The notes: generated by a model from the sequence alone, not told the origin. A stretch of 27,708 nt of DNA from JBBIGV01 sp037447335 (GCA_037447335.1 JBBIGV010000047.1:1-27708), one strand, 5' to 3'; counted from the first letter of the stretch, positions 1 to 8,340 are shown. A program made the numbers and translations.

Positions 1-27
1 TAAAAAATGTTCTTTAACACCAAATCC

Positions 28-95
28 CATTTACACAAATTATTTTACAGACTCTCTGTCCAAAACAGATGACCATTTACACAAAATTATTTACA
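28..95. repeat. Two near-identical 22 bp direct repeats
   Basis: A 22 bp unit beginning catttacacaaa occurs at 28-49 and again at 74-95, differing only in how the A and T runs are distributed around ttatttaca. The units are 24 bp apart and lie downstream of the kinase gene stop codon. No gene is visible in positions 1-229 on either strand. They may belong to a dispersed intergenic repeat or be a binding-site pair; the sequence alone does not decide. Confidence 0.6.
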
Positions 96-148
96 CTCCC
101 GTGAATTACCAAAATTCAAATTCCAAATTCCATCAGTCCCGGCCCTTT

Positions 149-236
149 GCTCTTTGCCCTTTACTCTCTACTCCCTACTCATTACTCATTACTGCCTACT
201 CACTACTTCCCGCTTACCTACTGCCTGCTCTACTTC
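149..236. repeat. TACT/TTACTC-rich degenerate repeat tract
   Basis: A pyrimidine-rich tract made of degenerate 7-8 bp units (ttactct, ctactcc, ctactca, ttactca, ttactgc) starts a few bases downstream of the stop codon of the Wzc-like gene. Similar tracts (or their reverse complement, agtaatgagtag) occur at 14155-14205, 14383-14412 and 18308-18385 in this window, always touching gene ends. This looks like one dispersed low-complexity repeat family. Confidence 0.6.
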
Positions 237-2457
237 TTCTCCTGTGCTGCATAATAGTAGTAGTACTTATAGCAGCTTCCGTAACCGGTTTTAACAGTAA
301 AATTGTTAAGCACACTTCCGATAAGCCGGCTGTTATCATGCCTCAGCAATTCAATAGCTCTTTCCATTACCTTTTTATCAGTAACGCCTGCTGAGATAAC
401 CAGCAGCGTTCCGTCAACTTTCTTTGATAATATTTCCGCATCCGTAACTGCAATGATCGGGGGCGAGTCAAGGATTACGTAATCATACTCTTTCCTTACT
501 TTTGCCAGGAATTCTTCCATGTATTCTGAGTCCAGAACTTTCACAGGGTTTGGAGGTATTGTTCCGGAAGTTATCATTTTAAGGCTGTTAAGTTTTGTTG
601 GATGAACTATATCAACGAACTTTGCTTCTCCGAAAATATAGTCTATCAGCCCGGGTTTTTATCCCGCTGAATTATGTTGTAAAGCCTTGGCTTTCTCAAA
701 TCACAATCAACGATAAGCGTTTTTTTGTTAGCATGCGCAAAGCTGCCTGCCAGGTTAATTGCCATTGTAGTTTTACCTTCCTGAGGTGCGGGTGAAGTGA
801 TCAGGATTGTTTTCAGGTTTTCTTTATCCGGTCTGGAAAACTGTACGCGCGTCCTCAATGCCCTGAATGCTTCGCTTGGTATAGAATCAGGACGCAATGC
901 AACAATAAATTCAAATTCGCTTTTTTTCAGCCCGTTCTCAGCTATACCTTCAATTTCCGGTATCCAAGTTAAAACGTTTAAGTTTTTCTTTTCAATATCT
1001 TCGGGTGATTTAACCAAATCATCGAAATAATTTTTTGCAAACACAAACCCGAAAGCGAGTCCGCCGCCAAGTATTATCCCAACCAGGATTATCAGCAGCC
1101 TGTTCGGTTTTGAAGGACTGTCAGGTTCTCTTGCATCATCAATAATAAGCACATTGCCCGGCTGTGACTGTTCGTTTATCAGCGCTTCCTGGTATTTTTC
1201 TTCTACTAGGGTGTACAGCTTTTCAAGTGACTCGCGGTTCCTCTGAAAACGTGCAAGGTCTAGCAAAGTTTTCGGCAGCCGGTTAAATCTTTGATCATAC
1301 CTCTCAACTATCGTTTCAAGTCCGCTCAGTTGTATCTTCTGCGAACGATTCTTTACCTCCTCTTCAATTAATCTCTAGCTCAGGTTTCTGACGGCTTCGG
1401 GACTGCCGGCAAAGATAGCGCTCTTCAAAGATTTTATATTTTCATTCAGCTTATTCTTCAAATCACTTATCTTTCTTTCATATTCTTTAACTTTAGCTGA
1501 AATATCAATACCCGGTTCAACTCTTACCAGAGCAAGGTCTTTGTTGATCTGCAGCTCAGCAATCTGATTTTGGAGCGCGGTTATGTATGCTTCCGATGCA
1601 GCGCTTTCAAGATATTCAGCCAAACGCGGATCCTGTCTTAACAGCTCTTCCTTATACTGCGTAAGCACTTCATTTGAAGCCATTATTTCGATCTGTGCAG
1701 CATTTTTCTGAGCTTCAAACTGCGATATTTGTTGAATAAGATTTTGCGCCTGCTGGTCTAATGCGATAATACCGCCCCGCTCCTGGTAGCTCCTCAGTAT
1801 CTCCTCTGCTTCATTCAACTGGTCTTTCTTTTCATCGCGCTGTTTTTCAAGAAAGTTTTTAACGAATGTCAATAGATCTCTGTTAATTTCAAGATTGTAT
1901 CTTTTGTATTCATTGGTGTAAATATTGGCGATCATAGCCGCTTCCTGAGGCGCAGGAGATTCAGCAAATATTTCAATTATATCCAAACCTCTTTTCTGCT
2001 CAATAGCAACAACGTTGTTCAGGATACCGGCAATCTGGGTTACTGAAAGAAGATCGTGCCCGTTACCGGTAAATTCTCTTTTGAATATAAGATCGAAATG
2101 TTCGGGTTTATTCATACTTACAAAAGTATCAACAAGCGCTTTTGCGACACGTTGTCTCAGCCTGTAACTTTTAAGAATTTCAATTTTGTTTGCAATGAAC
2201 CAGTCGCTTCCGAAGTCGCTTACTTCGGGCAGCGGCGGCGCCTGGAATATGTTGCCGCCGGGTTTGCTGATTTTGAGCGAAGTGCCCGCTTTATATATAT
2301 CCGTAGCACTTGCTGCATAGATCAGCGCGGCGGCAAGGCTTGCAGCTATTATCAGCAATACCGGTGCAATGTTTTGCCTTATAAGGATTATGTAATCCTT
2401 TAAGGTGTTGGAACCAGATTGCCCTTCAAACAATTCATTTGGATTTGTAGTGTTCAT
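230..2457 (-). pseudogene. Wzc/GumC-like chain-length determinant with BY-kinase domain, interrupted by a stop and a frameshift
   Basis: This family sets polysaccharide chain length at the inner membrane and autophosphorylates on a C-terminal Tyr cluster. Read from 2457, a first membrane helix (about residues 31-50) is followed by a long periplasmic coiled-coil region. An in-frame TAG at 1375-1377 interrupts it; the same frame continues through RLIEEEV, a second membrane helix (NRLLIILVGIILGGG) and Walker A (APQEGKTT) and A' (LIVDCDLRKP) motifs. The frame is lost at 646-660, just after RDKNPG; shifting back one base gives LIDYIFGEAKF, Walker B (VILDSPP) and a tail with six Tyr within seven residues. 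Total length, about 740 residues, is normal for the family. It is the last gene of the locus, 12 bp after the SLBB export gene. It is probably non-functional as sequenced, although an assembly error is possible for the frameshift. Confidence 0.88.
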
Positions 2458-2469
2458 AATCTTTTAAAT

Positions 2470-2986
2470 TTATTTTGTGAAATTCAATATTAATATGGTG
2501 AGTGAGATCCATGCGGAGAATATTGACAATCCAACCTGGAGATAATCTTTGAAATAGAATCTTGGTGAACCGTGAACAAGAATGATATCGCCTGCATTTA
2601 TCCTTGTATTATTAATAGCCCCTGTTAAATCCTCTTTCCAAAGCAGTTCATTATAGTCAAATTTTAAGAACTGATATTGGCAATCTTCATCATTACGGTA
2701 AATGCGTATATCGTCAATATGTGCCGCATCGCTTGGACCGCCGGCAAATGTAATAATTTCGCTTAGTGTAGTACGTGCCGGCACTATGTAATAGCCGGGA
2801 TACTGCACAAAGCCCCACAACTGAACGCGTATGTTTATTCCCGCCGGGGTCAGAGTAGTCGTAATACGCACCCTGAGCCTGCCTTATGTTCCTGAGGTCA
2901 GCGCCGATTTGTATGTCCTGCTGTGCCTGTATTGTAAATAGCGGAAGGAGAAAAAAGTATATAAGTAGATTATTTGATTTTAGCAT
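2470..2986 (-). pseudogene. Short SLBB-domain polysaccharide export protein, frameshifted
   Basis: Wza-type partner of the adjacent kinase, thought to act in the periplasm or outer membrane during export. The N-terminal part, starting at 2986, has a signal peptide (MLKSNNLLIYFFLLPLFTIQAQ) and reaches YYDYSDPGG. The rest continues one frame over, from INIRVQLWGFV (positions near 2837-2841, at GGGAATAAA) through an SLBB-type beta-grasp segment (VPARTTLSEIITFAGGP), the ending GDIILVHGSP and a hydrophobic C-terminal helix. Removing one A in GGGAA rejoins the two parts into about 172 residues. It lacks the usual Poly_export (PES) domain, so it is a single-SLBB version. The frameshift could be real or an assembly error. 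Confidence 0.8.
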
Positions 2987-3059
2987 TTGTTTATGATTGA
3001 TGTAGTAATTTCTCTATTTATTCCTTAAAATAAAACACATTAGCGTATGTTTTTGAGTC

Positions 3060-3270
3060 TTATTCATCCCATTGCGGGTATGGCAGAATAGTTTTCTTTT
3101 CATTGCCGGTTCAATTGATCTGTCGTACATCAATGATATAACAACGCAGCAAGCTAACAATAAATGACCTGTTGACTATAAATGAACTCTCTTCAGAAGC
3201 ACAAAATTCATACAGATAATCTTACCCGCCCGGCGGAGCTTTGGCGTAAACGGACAATCTTACAATCTCA
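3060..3270. repeat. Dispersed repeat, copy 1 (uninterrupted A+B arrangement)
   Basis: Within this 335 bp gene-free stretch (2987-3321), segment B (about 3158-3270, starting caataaatgacc and containing cggcggagctttggcgta) is roughly 85-90 percent identical by eye to 4875-4995. Segment A (about 3066-3157, containing acaacgcagcaagctaa) resembles 4250-4346 more distantly. In this copy A and B are contiguous; in the other copy they are separated by the DUF4258-DUF2283 gene pair. No gene is supported here. Confidence 0.7.
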
Positions 3271-3321
3271 TCCCATCAAAATATGAAAACACTCATTCAC
3301 GTTCTTTAATCACCCTTTGTG

Positions 3322-3885
3322 CTATACATTTTTTATTTTTGTATTCCACACGCTCTCTAATGCCTTTTGCTTAATCAATTTAGTCAATAAATTATTATCA
3401 ATTAATTCGCCGGAATTGTTTATCATTGATTTAATATCTGTCAAATGCTTTTCTTCATTGCCTTCAATATAGAATTCCAGTTTTTTTACAATAACATATT
3501 CAGGGGGAGCTATGTTAATTTTCCCGCCCGCAAAATCTATTTGCCTGCTGTTCTGCATAGCCCAATGTTGAAATTCTTCTTTTCCACTCAGGTATATATC
3601 TGCTTTAAAACCCGATTCATGATGAATGATATTAAAATGTCCTCTTGCACTTCTGTTGATTTCTGTTCTGATCACTTCTTCCGGCGGACAGTAAAACTTA
3701 TCAGGAGGAAATATTTTCATTATAAGATCAACATCTTCATTTTTCAGACTTAGAACCAGATCAATATCGTGTGTCATTCTCGGATCGCCGTAAACGATGG
3801 AAGCAACAGAACCAGTTACAAAATACGGGATATTATTTTCATTCAACAGCCCGGTATAAACAGAGAACAGATTAAGATCTTGCAT
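3322..3885 (-). CDS. Nucleotidyltransferase-fold protein (AbiEii/MNT-like)
   Basis: A protein of 187 residues with the signature of a minimal nucleotidyltransferase: a glycine-serine strand (FVTGSVASIVYGDPR, residues about 22-36) followed by the metal-binding Asp pair in DIDLVL (about 40-45). Proteins of this group transfer nucleotides to protein or RNA targets and often act in toxin-antitoxin or phage-defence pairs, but the target cannot be read from the sequence. Its start overlaps the 3' end of a 57-codon gene by 14 bp, so the two are probably co-translated. It is not a polysaccharide enzyme and sits in the locus as a passenger. Confidence 0.75.
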   Translation of the reverse strand: MQDLNLFSVYTGLLNENNIPYFVTGSVASIVYGDPRMTHDIDLVLSLKNEDVDLIMKIFPPDKFYCPPEEVIRTEINRSARGHFNIIHHESGFKADIYLSGKEEFQHWAMQNSRQIDFAGGKINIAPPEYVIVKKLEFYIEGNEEKHLTDIKSMINNSGELIDNNLLTKLIKQKALESVWNTKIKNV

Positions 3886-4045
3886 AAAGAAAAATTCTTT
3901 TCACTTTTTCTTTGATTTCTTTTTCCGTCATTTCCGGATAAAACTTCCTGAGCGATGCGGTTTTAAGTTCTTTAGCTGAATAATAGAGCTGCAGGGAAAG
4001 GAATAATTTTTTCTCCGGTGAAAAATATTTTATATAGTGATTCAT
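3872..4045 (-). CDS. Small protein (57 aa) partner of the nucleotidyltransferase
   Basis: An ATG-initiated frame of 57 codons (MNHYIKYFSPEKKLFLSLQ start, KRIFLYARS end) overlaps the nucleotidyltransferase start by 14 bp. The pattern LYYSAKELKTASLR plus a terminal IFLYAR resembles a widespread short uncharacterised family that, as I recall, is often found directly upstream of nucleotidyltransferase genes. It is mostly helical with a charged EKEIKEKVKR segment. Its function is unknown; antitoxin or accessory subunit is a guess from context. Confidence 0.65.
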   Translation of the reverse strand: MNHYIKYFSPEKKLFLSLQLYYSAKELKTASLRKFYPEMTEKEIKEKVKRIFLYARS

Positions 4046-4249
4046 AATAAAACTAAGATGGTTCTTTTTTCAATTTTTGTGTTACTGTGTTCCTGCGAGA
4101 ATTATCGGTTCTGCTGTATCAAGTCTTTAACCCTGAACACATCCTTCCGTAAAACAACTTAAATCTCTAATCACCTGTTTTTCCGCGAGAATCAACGTAT
4201 GGATGTGAGGTTGCGAGAGATACCATCCCTAACTGGATGTAAACCGCCT

Positions 4250-4346
4250 GCCCCTTCTGGGGATGACAGAACCATTTTCTTATCATTGGCAGTTCGTTTG
4301 AGCTGTTCTGCAACAGTTTAATAATAATAACAATGCAGCAGGTTAA
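4250..4346. repeat. Dispersed repeat copy 2, segment A
   Basis: Positions 4250-4346 (ending caatgcagcaggttaa) resemble 3066-3157 (ending caacgcagcaagctaa). The surrounding gap, 4046-4395, has no convincing gene: a frame is open across it on the minus strand but is composed mostly of this repeat. Confidence 0.5.
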
Positions 4347-4395
4347 AAGCGAATAACCAATCCACACGCGCCGGTTTAACGCACGTCCTACATTA

Positions 4396-4623
4396 TCATT
4401 CAATAATTACATTATTTATAAACTCAGGTGCGAATTCATAAGAAAGGAATGATTTAAGCGGAATTTTCTTCCCGGCATCCAGGAATTCTATCCCTACAAT
4501 AACTCCATCAGCCGTCACATCAAGATTGATACCTTCCTTTACTTCAATAACTCCTTCCGGCTTTTCATCAGATAGTTTTATACAAACAGCATCTGCTTCC
4601 TGATCATATGATACTTTCATCAT
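4396..4623 (-). CDS. DUF2283 family protein
   Basis: A 75-residue protein with the DUF2283 pattern: YDQEADAVCIKLSD at the N-terminus, followed by VIEVKEGINLDVTADGVIVGIEFLDAGKKI. It starts at an ATG overlapping the stop of the DUF4258 gene (ATGATG around 4618-4623), a sign of translational coupling. DUF2283 and DUF4258 genes are commonly found side by side and are suspected to form a toxin-antitoxin-like pair, which remains inference. The pair is flanked by the two halves of a dispersed repeat, suggesting arrival as a unit. Confidence 0.85.
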   Translation of the reverse strand: MMKVSYDQEADAVCIKLSDEKPEGVIEVKEGINLDVTADGVIVGIEFLDAGKKIPLKSFLSYEFAPEFINNVIIE

Positions 4624-4850
4624 TGTACTCCTCTCTTTAATGGATAACAGGTTATTGTAAGATAACCCTCATCTGTTTTTCCGCAAATGATTTGTAGGAA
4701 TAATTCTTTTCCGGATAGATTATAAATAAATTCTATATTATTATCATCCGGTTTTATCTGCTCACCCTCTTTAATTACTTTCTCCACTTCCGGTTCAGTA
4801 ATATCATATAATTTCATTTTTCGTCTTGCATGCCTGCTATACTTTATCAT
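4620..4850 (-). CDS. DUF4258 family protein
   Basis: A 76-residue basic protein with the DUF4258 layout: a YSRHARRKMKLYDITEPEV start, a central EGEQIKPDD, then strands ELFLQIICGKTDEGYLTITCYP. The fold has been compared to small RelE/BrnT-like toxins, so a ribonuclease-type role is possible but unproven. The stop overlaps the start of the DUF2283 gene. A segment of repeat copy 2 begins about 25 bp upstream of its ATG. Confidence 0.82.
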   Translation of the reverse strand: MIKYSRHARRKMKLYDITEPEVEKVIKEGEQIKPDDNNIEFIYNLSGKELFLQIICGKTDEGYLTITCYPLKRGVQ

Positions 4851-4874
4851 TTTAACTTTAATAATATGTAATTA

Positions 4875-4995
4875 CAATAAATGACCACGAATGACCTGTT
4901 GACTATAAATGAATTTACTTCAAAGGCACAAAAAATCCATACAGATAATCTTGCCCGCACGGCGGAGCTTTGGCGTAGACGGGTAATCTCACAAA
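4875..4995. repeat. Dispersed repeat copy 2, segment B
   Basis: Near-identical by eye to 3158-3270: both contain atgacctgttgactataaat, catacagataatctt and cggcggagctttggcgta. Here the start shows a short internal duplication (aatgacc-acg-aatgacc) that is absent from copy 1. The copy directly abuts the upstream side of the DUF4258 gene. Confidence 0.8.
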
Positions 4996-5111
4996 CCTCA
5001 CGCTTCCCCGACGTCTGACACAATACCATCTTTCAGACTGTACTTTCTCCCAGATTTTTTACATATGGCTTCATTGTTTTTATCAAACACTAACTTCTCA
5101 CTGCCTTCAGA

Positions 5112-5591
5112 TTACCATCCAACAATTCTTGCAGGGCTTCCAACTACAAGCGCATAATCGGGGACGTCTTTTGTAACAACTGAGCCGGCTCCGACCATTG
5201 CATGCCTGCCTATTGTAACACCACATATAATAGTACTGTTCGCACCAAGTGATGCGCCTGCTTTAACCAGCGTCTTTGTATAAAATTATGATCCGACCTG
5301 CGGATATTTACAGCGCGGGTTAAGAATGTTTGTAAATACCATCGAGGGACCACAGAAAACATAATCTTCCAATGTAACGCCTTCATAAACCGAAACATTG
5401 TTCTGTATTTTACAGTAACTGCCGATGGTAACATTATTACCCACATTCACATTCTGACCAAGCACACACTTCTTCCCGATCTTTGCACCGGATTGAATGT
5501 GCGAGAAGTGCCATATCTTTGTTCCTTCACCTATATCAACATTGTCATCAACCACTGCAAATTCATTCACATAAAAAGATTTGTTAATCAA
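5112..5591 (-). pseudogene. WlbB/WbpD-like left-handed beta-helix N-acetyltransferase with in-frame stop
   Basis: Family role: acetylates the 3-amino group of UDP-2-acetamido-3-amino-2,3-dideoxyglucuronate, giving the precursor of diacetamido-uronic acids in surface polysaccharides. Residues 1-101 (VVDDNVDIGEGTKIWHFSHI, then NVNVGNNVTIGSYCKIQNNV) are hexapeptide repeats. An in-frame TAA at 5286-5288 follows KYPQVGS; the frame then continues with FYTKTLVKAGASLGANSTI, GVTIGRHAMVGAGSVV and ends SPARIVGW at TAA 5112. Homologues usually have Glu at the stop position, so a single GAA-to-TAA change explains it. Total length would be 159 residues. The neighbouring WlbA-like gene, which should act earlier in the same pathway, is only a stub. 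Confidence 0.88.
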
Positions 5592-5631
5592 GTATAACTC
5601 CTTTTAATACTTCGCGGTTTTAGAGATTAAT

Positions 5632-5766
5632 TTATTCTGTTAAATATTTACTGTTGGTGCTGTCTTTCTCTCTAGCGGCAACAAGATTGTTACCAGTATC
5701 TTTAATTGCTTTGAGATGACGCGGCACTATATATCCGGTTACACCTGTTATAGCAAAGTTTTTCAT
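5632..5766 (-). pseudogene. 5' stub of WlbA/WbpB-like UDP-HexNAcA 3-dehydrogenase
   Basis: A 44-codon frame whose first ~31 residues match the Rossmann start of the Gfo/Idh/MocA family members WlbA/WbpB (GYIVPRHLKAIKDTGNNL). The family is normally about 310-350 residues and oxidises C3 of UDP-N-acetylglucosaminuronate. After NNLVAA the sequence departs from the family and stops at 5632, so roughly 90 percent of the gene is missing, apparently by a deletion that joined it to other sequence. A ribosome-binding-like GAGATAAAAA precedes the ATG. It lies directly upstream of the WlbB-like acetyltransferase, as in intact clusters. Confidence 0.72.
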
Positions 5767-5834
5767 TTTTTATCTCTCATTTAAGTTGATGTTAGTTTAT
5801 AGGATCCGGTAACAGCCTAAAGCCTTTCCTGCAT

Positions 5835-6764
5835 TTAAATTGAAGTGAACCACTCAACAGTTTTTTTCAGTCCATCGGCAAACATAGAAACCGGTTTATA
5901 CCCGATTTCCTTTTCTGCAAGGCTTATATCAGCAAATGAATGAAGTATATCGCCGGGGCGCGGTTCTGAGTATACCGGGCGGATATTCGTATTCATTATT
6001 TTATTCAGCTCTTTAATTAAAGCGTTGATGGATATTCTGTCGTGGCAGGCACAGTTAACAGCCGCACCGCTGCCGGAATCAGACAGTGCAGCAAGTATGT
6101 TCGCTTCTACAACGTTTGAAATGTAAGTGAAATCTCTGCTCTGCTCACCATCACCAAAAACAACAGGCGGCTTGCCATTCTTCATAGCCTTGATGAACTT
6201 CGGAATAACTGCTGAGTATTGTGAATCCGGGTCCTGCCTCGGTCCGAATACATTAAAATACCTTAGTGAAATGGTTTTTAGTCCGAACACACGGGAATAT
6301 ACCTGGGTATATTTTTCACCTGTAAGTTTTGTAACTGCGTATGGTGAAAGCGGAGAGGGAAGTATAGCTTCATGTTTCGGCAGTTCGGGCGTATTGCCGT
6401 AAACAGAGGATGAGGATGCAAATACGAATTTTTTAACGCCGGATTTTCCGGAAGTTTCCAGTACATTCAGCGTGCCATTAATATTTACTTCGTTTGATGT
6501 GACGGGATCGGAGATGGAACGGGGTACGGATGGAAGCGCTGCCTGGTGAAGCACATAATCAATTCCCGATACTGCTTTTTTTACGGTATCATAATTTCTT
6601 ATGTCGCCTTCAATTAGCTCAATATCTTTTTCAATACCCCGGAGATTTATTCTTCTTCCGGTTGAAAAATTATCGAGACCCCTGACATAGAATCCGCGCT
6701 TTAGTAATTCTATTGCCAGGTTTGATCCAATGAATCCCCCGATTCCCGTGACTAAAAACTTCAA
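5835..6764 (-). CDS. WbpP/TviC-like UDP-HexNAc(A) C4 epimerase (SDR family)
   Basis: A 309-residue extended short-chain dehydrogenase/reductase. The NAD-binding GIGGFIG lies at residues 7-13, the catalytic Ser region ASSSSVYG at 116-123 and YAVTK (Tyr142, Lys146) follows. The segment LPSVPRSISDP and YFNVFGPRQDP are typical of the WbpP/TviC branch, which epimerises UDP-GlcNAc or UDP-GlcNAcA to the galacto form. The adjacent TviB/WbpO-like 6-dehydrogenase would pair with it to yield UDP-GalNAcA. Length is normal for the family (about 310-340) and the frame is intact. Substrate choice between the free and the oxidised sugar cannot be read here. Confidence 0.88.
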   Translation of the reverse strand: MKFLVTGIGGFIGSNLAIELLKRGFYVRGLDNFSTGRRINLRGIEKDIELIEGDIRNYDTVKKAVSGIDYVLHQAALPSVPRSISDPVTSNEVNINGTLNVLETSGKSGVKKFVFASSSSVYGNTPELPKHEAILPSPLSPYAVTKLTGEKYTQVYSRVFGLKTISLRYFNVFGPRQDPDSQYSAVIPKFIKAMKNGKPPVVFGDGEQSRDFTYISNVVEANILAALSDSGSGAAVNCACHDRISINALIKELNKIMNTNIRPVYSEPRPGDILHSFADISLAEKEIGYKPVSMFADGLKKTVEWFTSI

Positions 6765-6832
6765 TGTTAGTGTGCCTTTTTATGTAAGTATTTTTTTTAC
6801 TCGCTGTTTGTATCAGTGACTCAGTAACGTAA

Positions 6833-7012
6833 TTAAGAATCTTTTCTTATCATTTTCTTTTTTCGCATCGGTGGCATTCTATCGCCGTAGAACCTTTTCT
6901 TTAATTCCATCGCGATTTTTTGTCATTCTTCAGGAGTCAAAGTTATATGCTGAAGTATTTCTCACAGTTCTGCTTCCTTATAATTCTTTGAGATGTTCAC
7001 TACCCGCTTCAT
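6833..7012 (-). pseudogene. Degenerate small ORF (59 codons) with two in-frame TGA
   Basis: The frame starts with ATG at 7012, three bases below the stop of the 6-dehydrogenase gene, and runs to TAA at 6833-6835. It reads MKRVVNISKNYKEAEL, a TGA (6962-6964), EILQHITLTPEE, a second TGA (6923-6925), then QKIAMELKKRFYGDRMPP. The pattern TPEE-x-QKIA-ELKKRFYG resembles short uncharacterised proteins often paired with nucleotidyltransferases; at the stops such proteins would carry Trp and Arg respectively (TGG and CGA each one base from TGA). No partner gene is adjacent. Identification is from pattern only. Confidence 0.55.
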
Positions 7013-7014
7013 TC

Positions 7015-8316
7015 TTACAGCCTGTTGTCAATCACTTCTTTTGGTAAGAAACCTTTAACATCATAAATCACTATTCCGTTACTGCGCATGTTTGGGTAAT
7101 CCATTCCTCTGAACTTTTCATGGGCAACGGCAAGTACTATTCCTGAATAAGAGTTAAAATCGATTTCCTTCTCATCACAAATTATATCCAGCCCGTATTC
7201 ATGTTTAACTTCTTCTTTATCGGCAAGCGGATCATACACTTCTACAATGCAGCCGAATTGAATGAGTTCATTTATAATATCGATTACTCTTGAGTTTCTT
7301 ATATCAGGGCAGTTCTCTTTAAATGTTATACCAAGCACCAGAACTTTTGCATCAAGAACTTTATGCGCTTTTTTTATCATTAGCTTAACAAGCTGGTTGG
7401 CAACGTAGGTGCCCATGCTGTCGTTTATTCTTCTGCCGGCAAGAATTATTTCCGGATTATATCCGAGATGCACAGCTTTATGTGTAAGGTAATACGGATC
7501 TACCCCGATGCAGTGCCCGCCTACCAGCCCCGGTCGGAAGGGAAGGAAGTTCCATTTTGTGCCCGCCGCCTGCAGCACTTCAATAGTATCAATGTTCATC
7601 ATTTCAAAAAGTTTAGCCAGCTCATTAACAAATGCGATGTTAATATCGCGCTGGGCATTTTCAATTACTTTTGCGGCTTCCGCAACTTTAATTGATGAAG
7701 CAAGGTGCGTACCTGCTGTAATTATTGTTTGATATAATTTATTCAACAGTTCGCCGATCTGAGGAGTGCTTCCGCTTACTATTTTTTTAATAGTGCTTAC
7801 ACGATGCTGTTTATCGCCGGGGTTTATTCTTTCCGGGCTGTAGCCGGCATAAAAGTCATTATTGAATTTAAGCCCGCTTACTTTTTCAATTACCGGAATA
7901 CAATCTTCCTCAGTGCATCCGGGATAAACAGTTGATTCATAAACAACAACCTTGCCCCTGCTGATCACTTTACCGACTGTTTCGCTTGCTTTTATAAGCG
8001 GGGTTAAATCAGGTCTTTTAAATTCATCTACCGGCGTGGGGACGGTAACAATATAAACATCGGCATTCTTCAACTCAGCCGGATCGGTTGTAAAGGAAAG
8101 ATGTTTTGCTTCGGCAAGTTCTTCTTTTGTTACTTCAAGTGTTTTGTCTTCGCCTGCCCTGAGTTCATTAATTCTTTTTTCGTTTATGTCAAAACCGATC
8201 ACAGGAAATTTCTTTGCAAATTCTGCTGCAAGCGGCAGCCCAACGTAACCAAGCCCGATTATTCCGATTACAACATTCCTGTTTTCAATTTTCTGTTCCA
8301 GATTTTCAATGGTCAT
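7015..8316 (-). CDS. TviB/WbpO-like UDP-N-acetylhexosamine 6-dehydrogenase
   Basis: A 433-residue nucleotide-sugar dehydrogenase that oxidises C6 of UDP-GlcNAc or UDP-GalNAc twice with NAD to the uronic acid. It has the NAD-binding GLGYVGLPLA at 21-30, YESTVYPG at 126-133, and the catalytic Cys269 in LVGGHCIGVDPYYL. The segments TVPTPVDEFKRPDL, YSPERINPGD and FKENCPDIRN are closer to TviB/WbpO than to WecC or Ugd. It lies 24 bp below wecB and is intact. Its product could feed the neighbouring 4-epimerase, and formerly the WlbA/WlbB route. Confidence 0.93.
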   Translation of the reverse strand: MTIENLEQKIENRNVVIGIIGLGYVGLPLAAEFAKKFPVIGFDINEKRINELRAGEDKTLEVTKEELAEAKHLSFTTDPAELKNADVYIVTVPTPVDEFKRPDLTPLIKASETVGKVISRGKVVVYESTVYPGCTEEDCIPVIEKVSGLKFNNDFYAGYSPERINPGDKQHRVSTIKKIVSGSTPQIGELLNKLYQTIITAGTHLASSIKVAEAAKVIENAQRDINIAFVNELAKLFEMMNIDTIEVLQAAGTKWNFLPFRPGLVGGHCIGVDPYYLTHKAVHLGYNPEIILAGRRINDSMGTYVANQLVKLMIKKAHKVLDAKVLVLGITFKENCPDIRNSRVIDIINELIQFGCIVEVYDPLADKEEVKHEYGLDIICDEKEIDFNSYSGIVLAVAHEKFRGMDYPNMRSNGIVIYDVKGFLPKEVIDNRL

Positions 8317-8340
8317 TATTAATTCTTTATAATATTAAAA

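Noticed and set aside
640..665. Programmed -1 frameshifting in the kinase gene
   Set aside because: The site T-AAA-AAC is not a standard slippery heptamer, no stem-loop or Shine-Dalgarno-like stimulator is clear, and an additional TAG already interrupts the gene. A lost base is simpler.
4167..4403. A 78-codon minus-strand open frame below the DUF2283 gene
   Set aside because: Half of it is made of dispersed repeat segment A and the rest has no family-like pattern; the similar stretch at 3060-3157 has no start codon. Treated as spacer.
4847..5029. A 60-codon minus-strand frame upstream of the DUF4258 gene
   Set aside because: It is composed of dispersed repeat segment B and has Arg/Ser-rich composition; no ribosome site.
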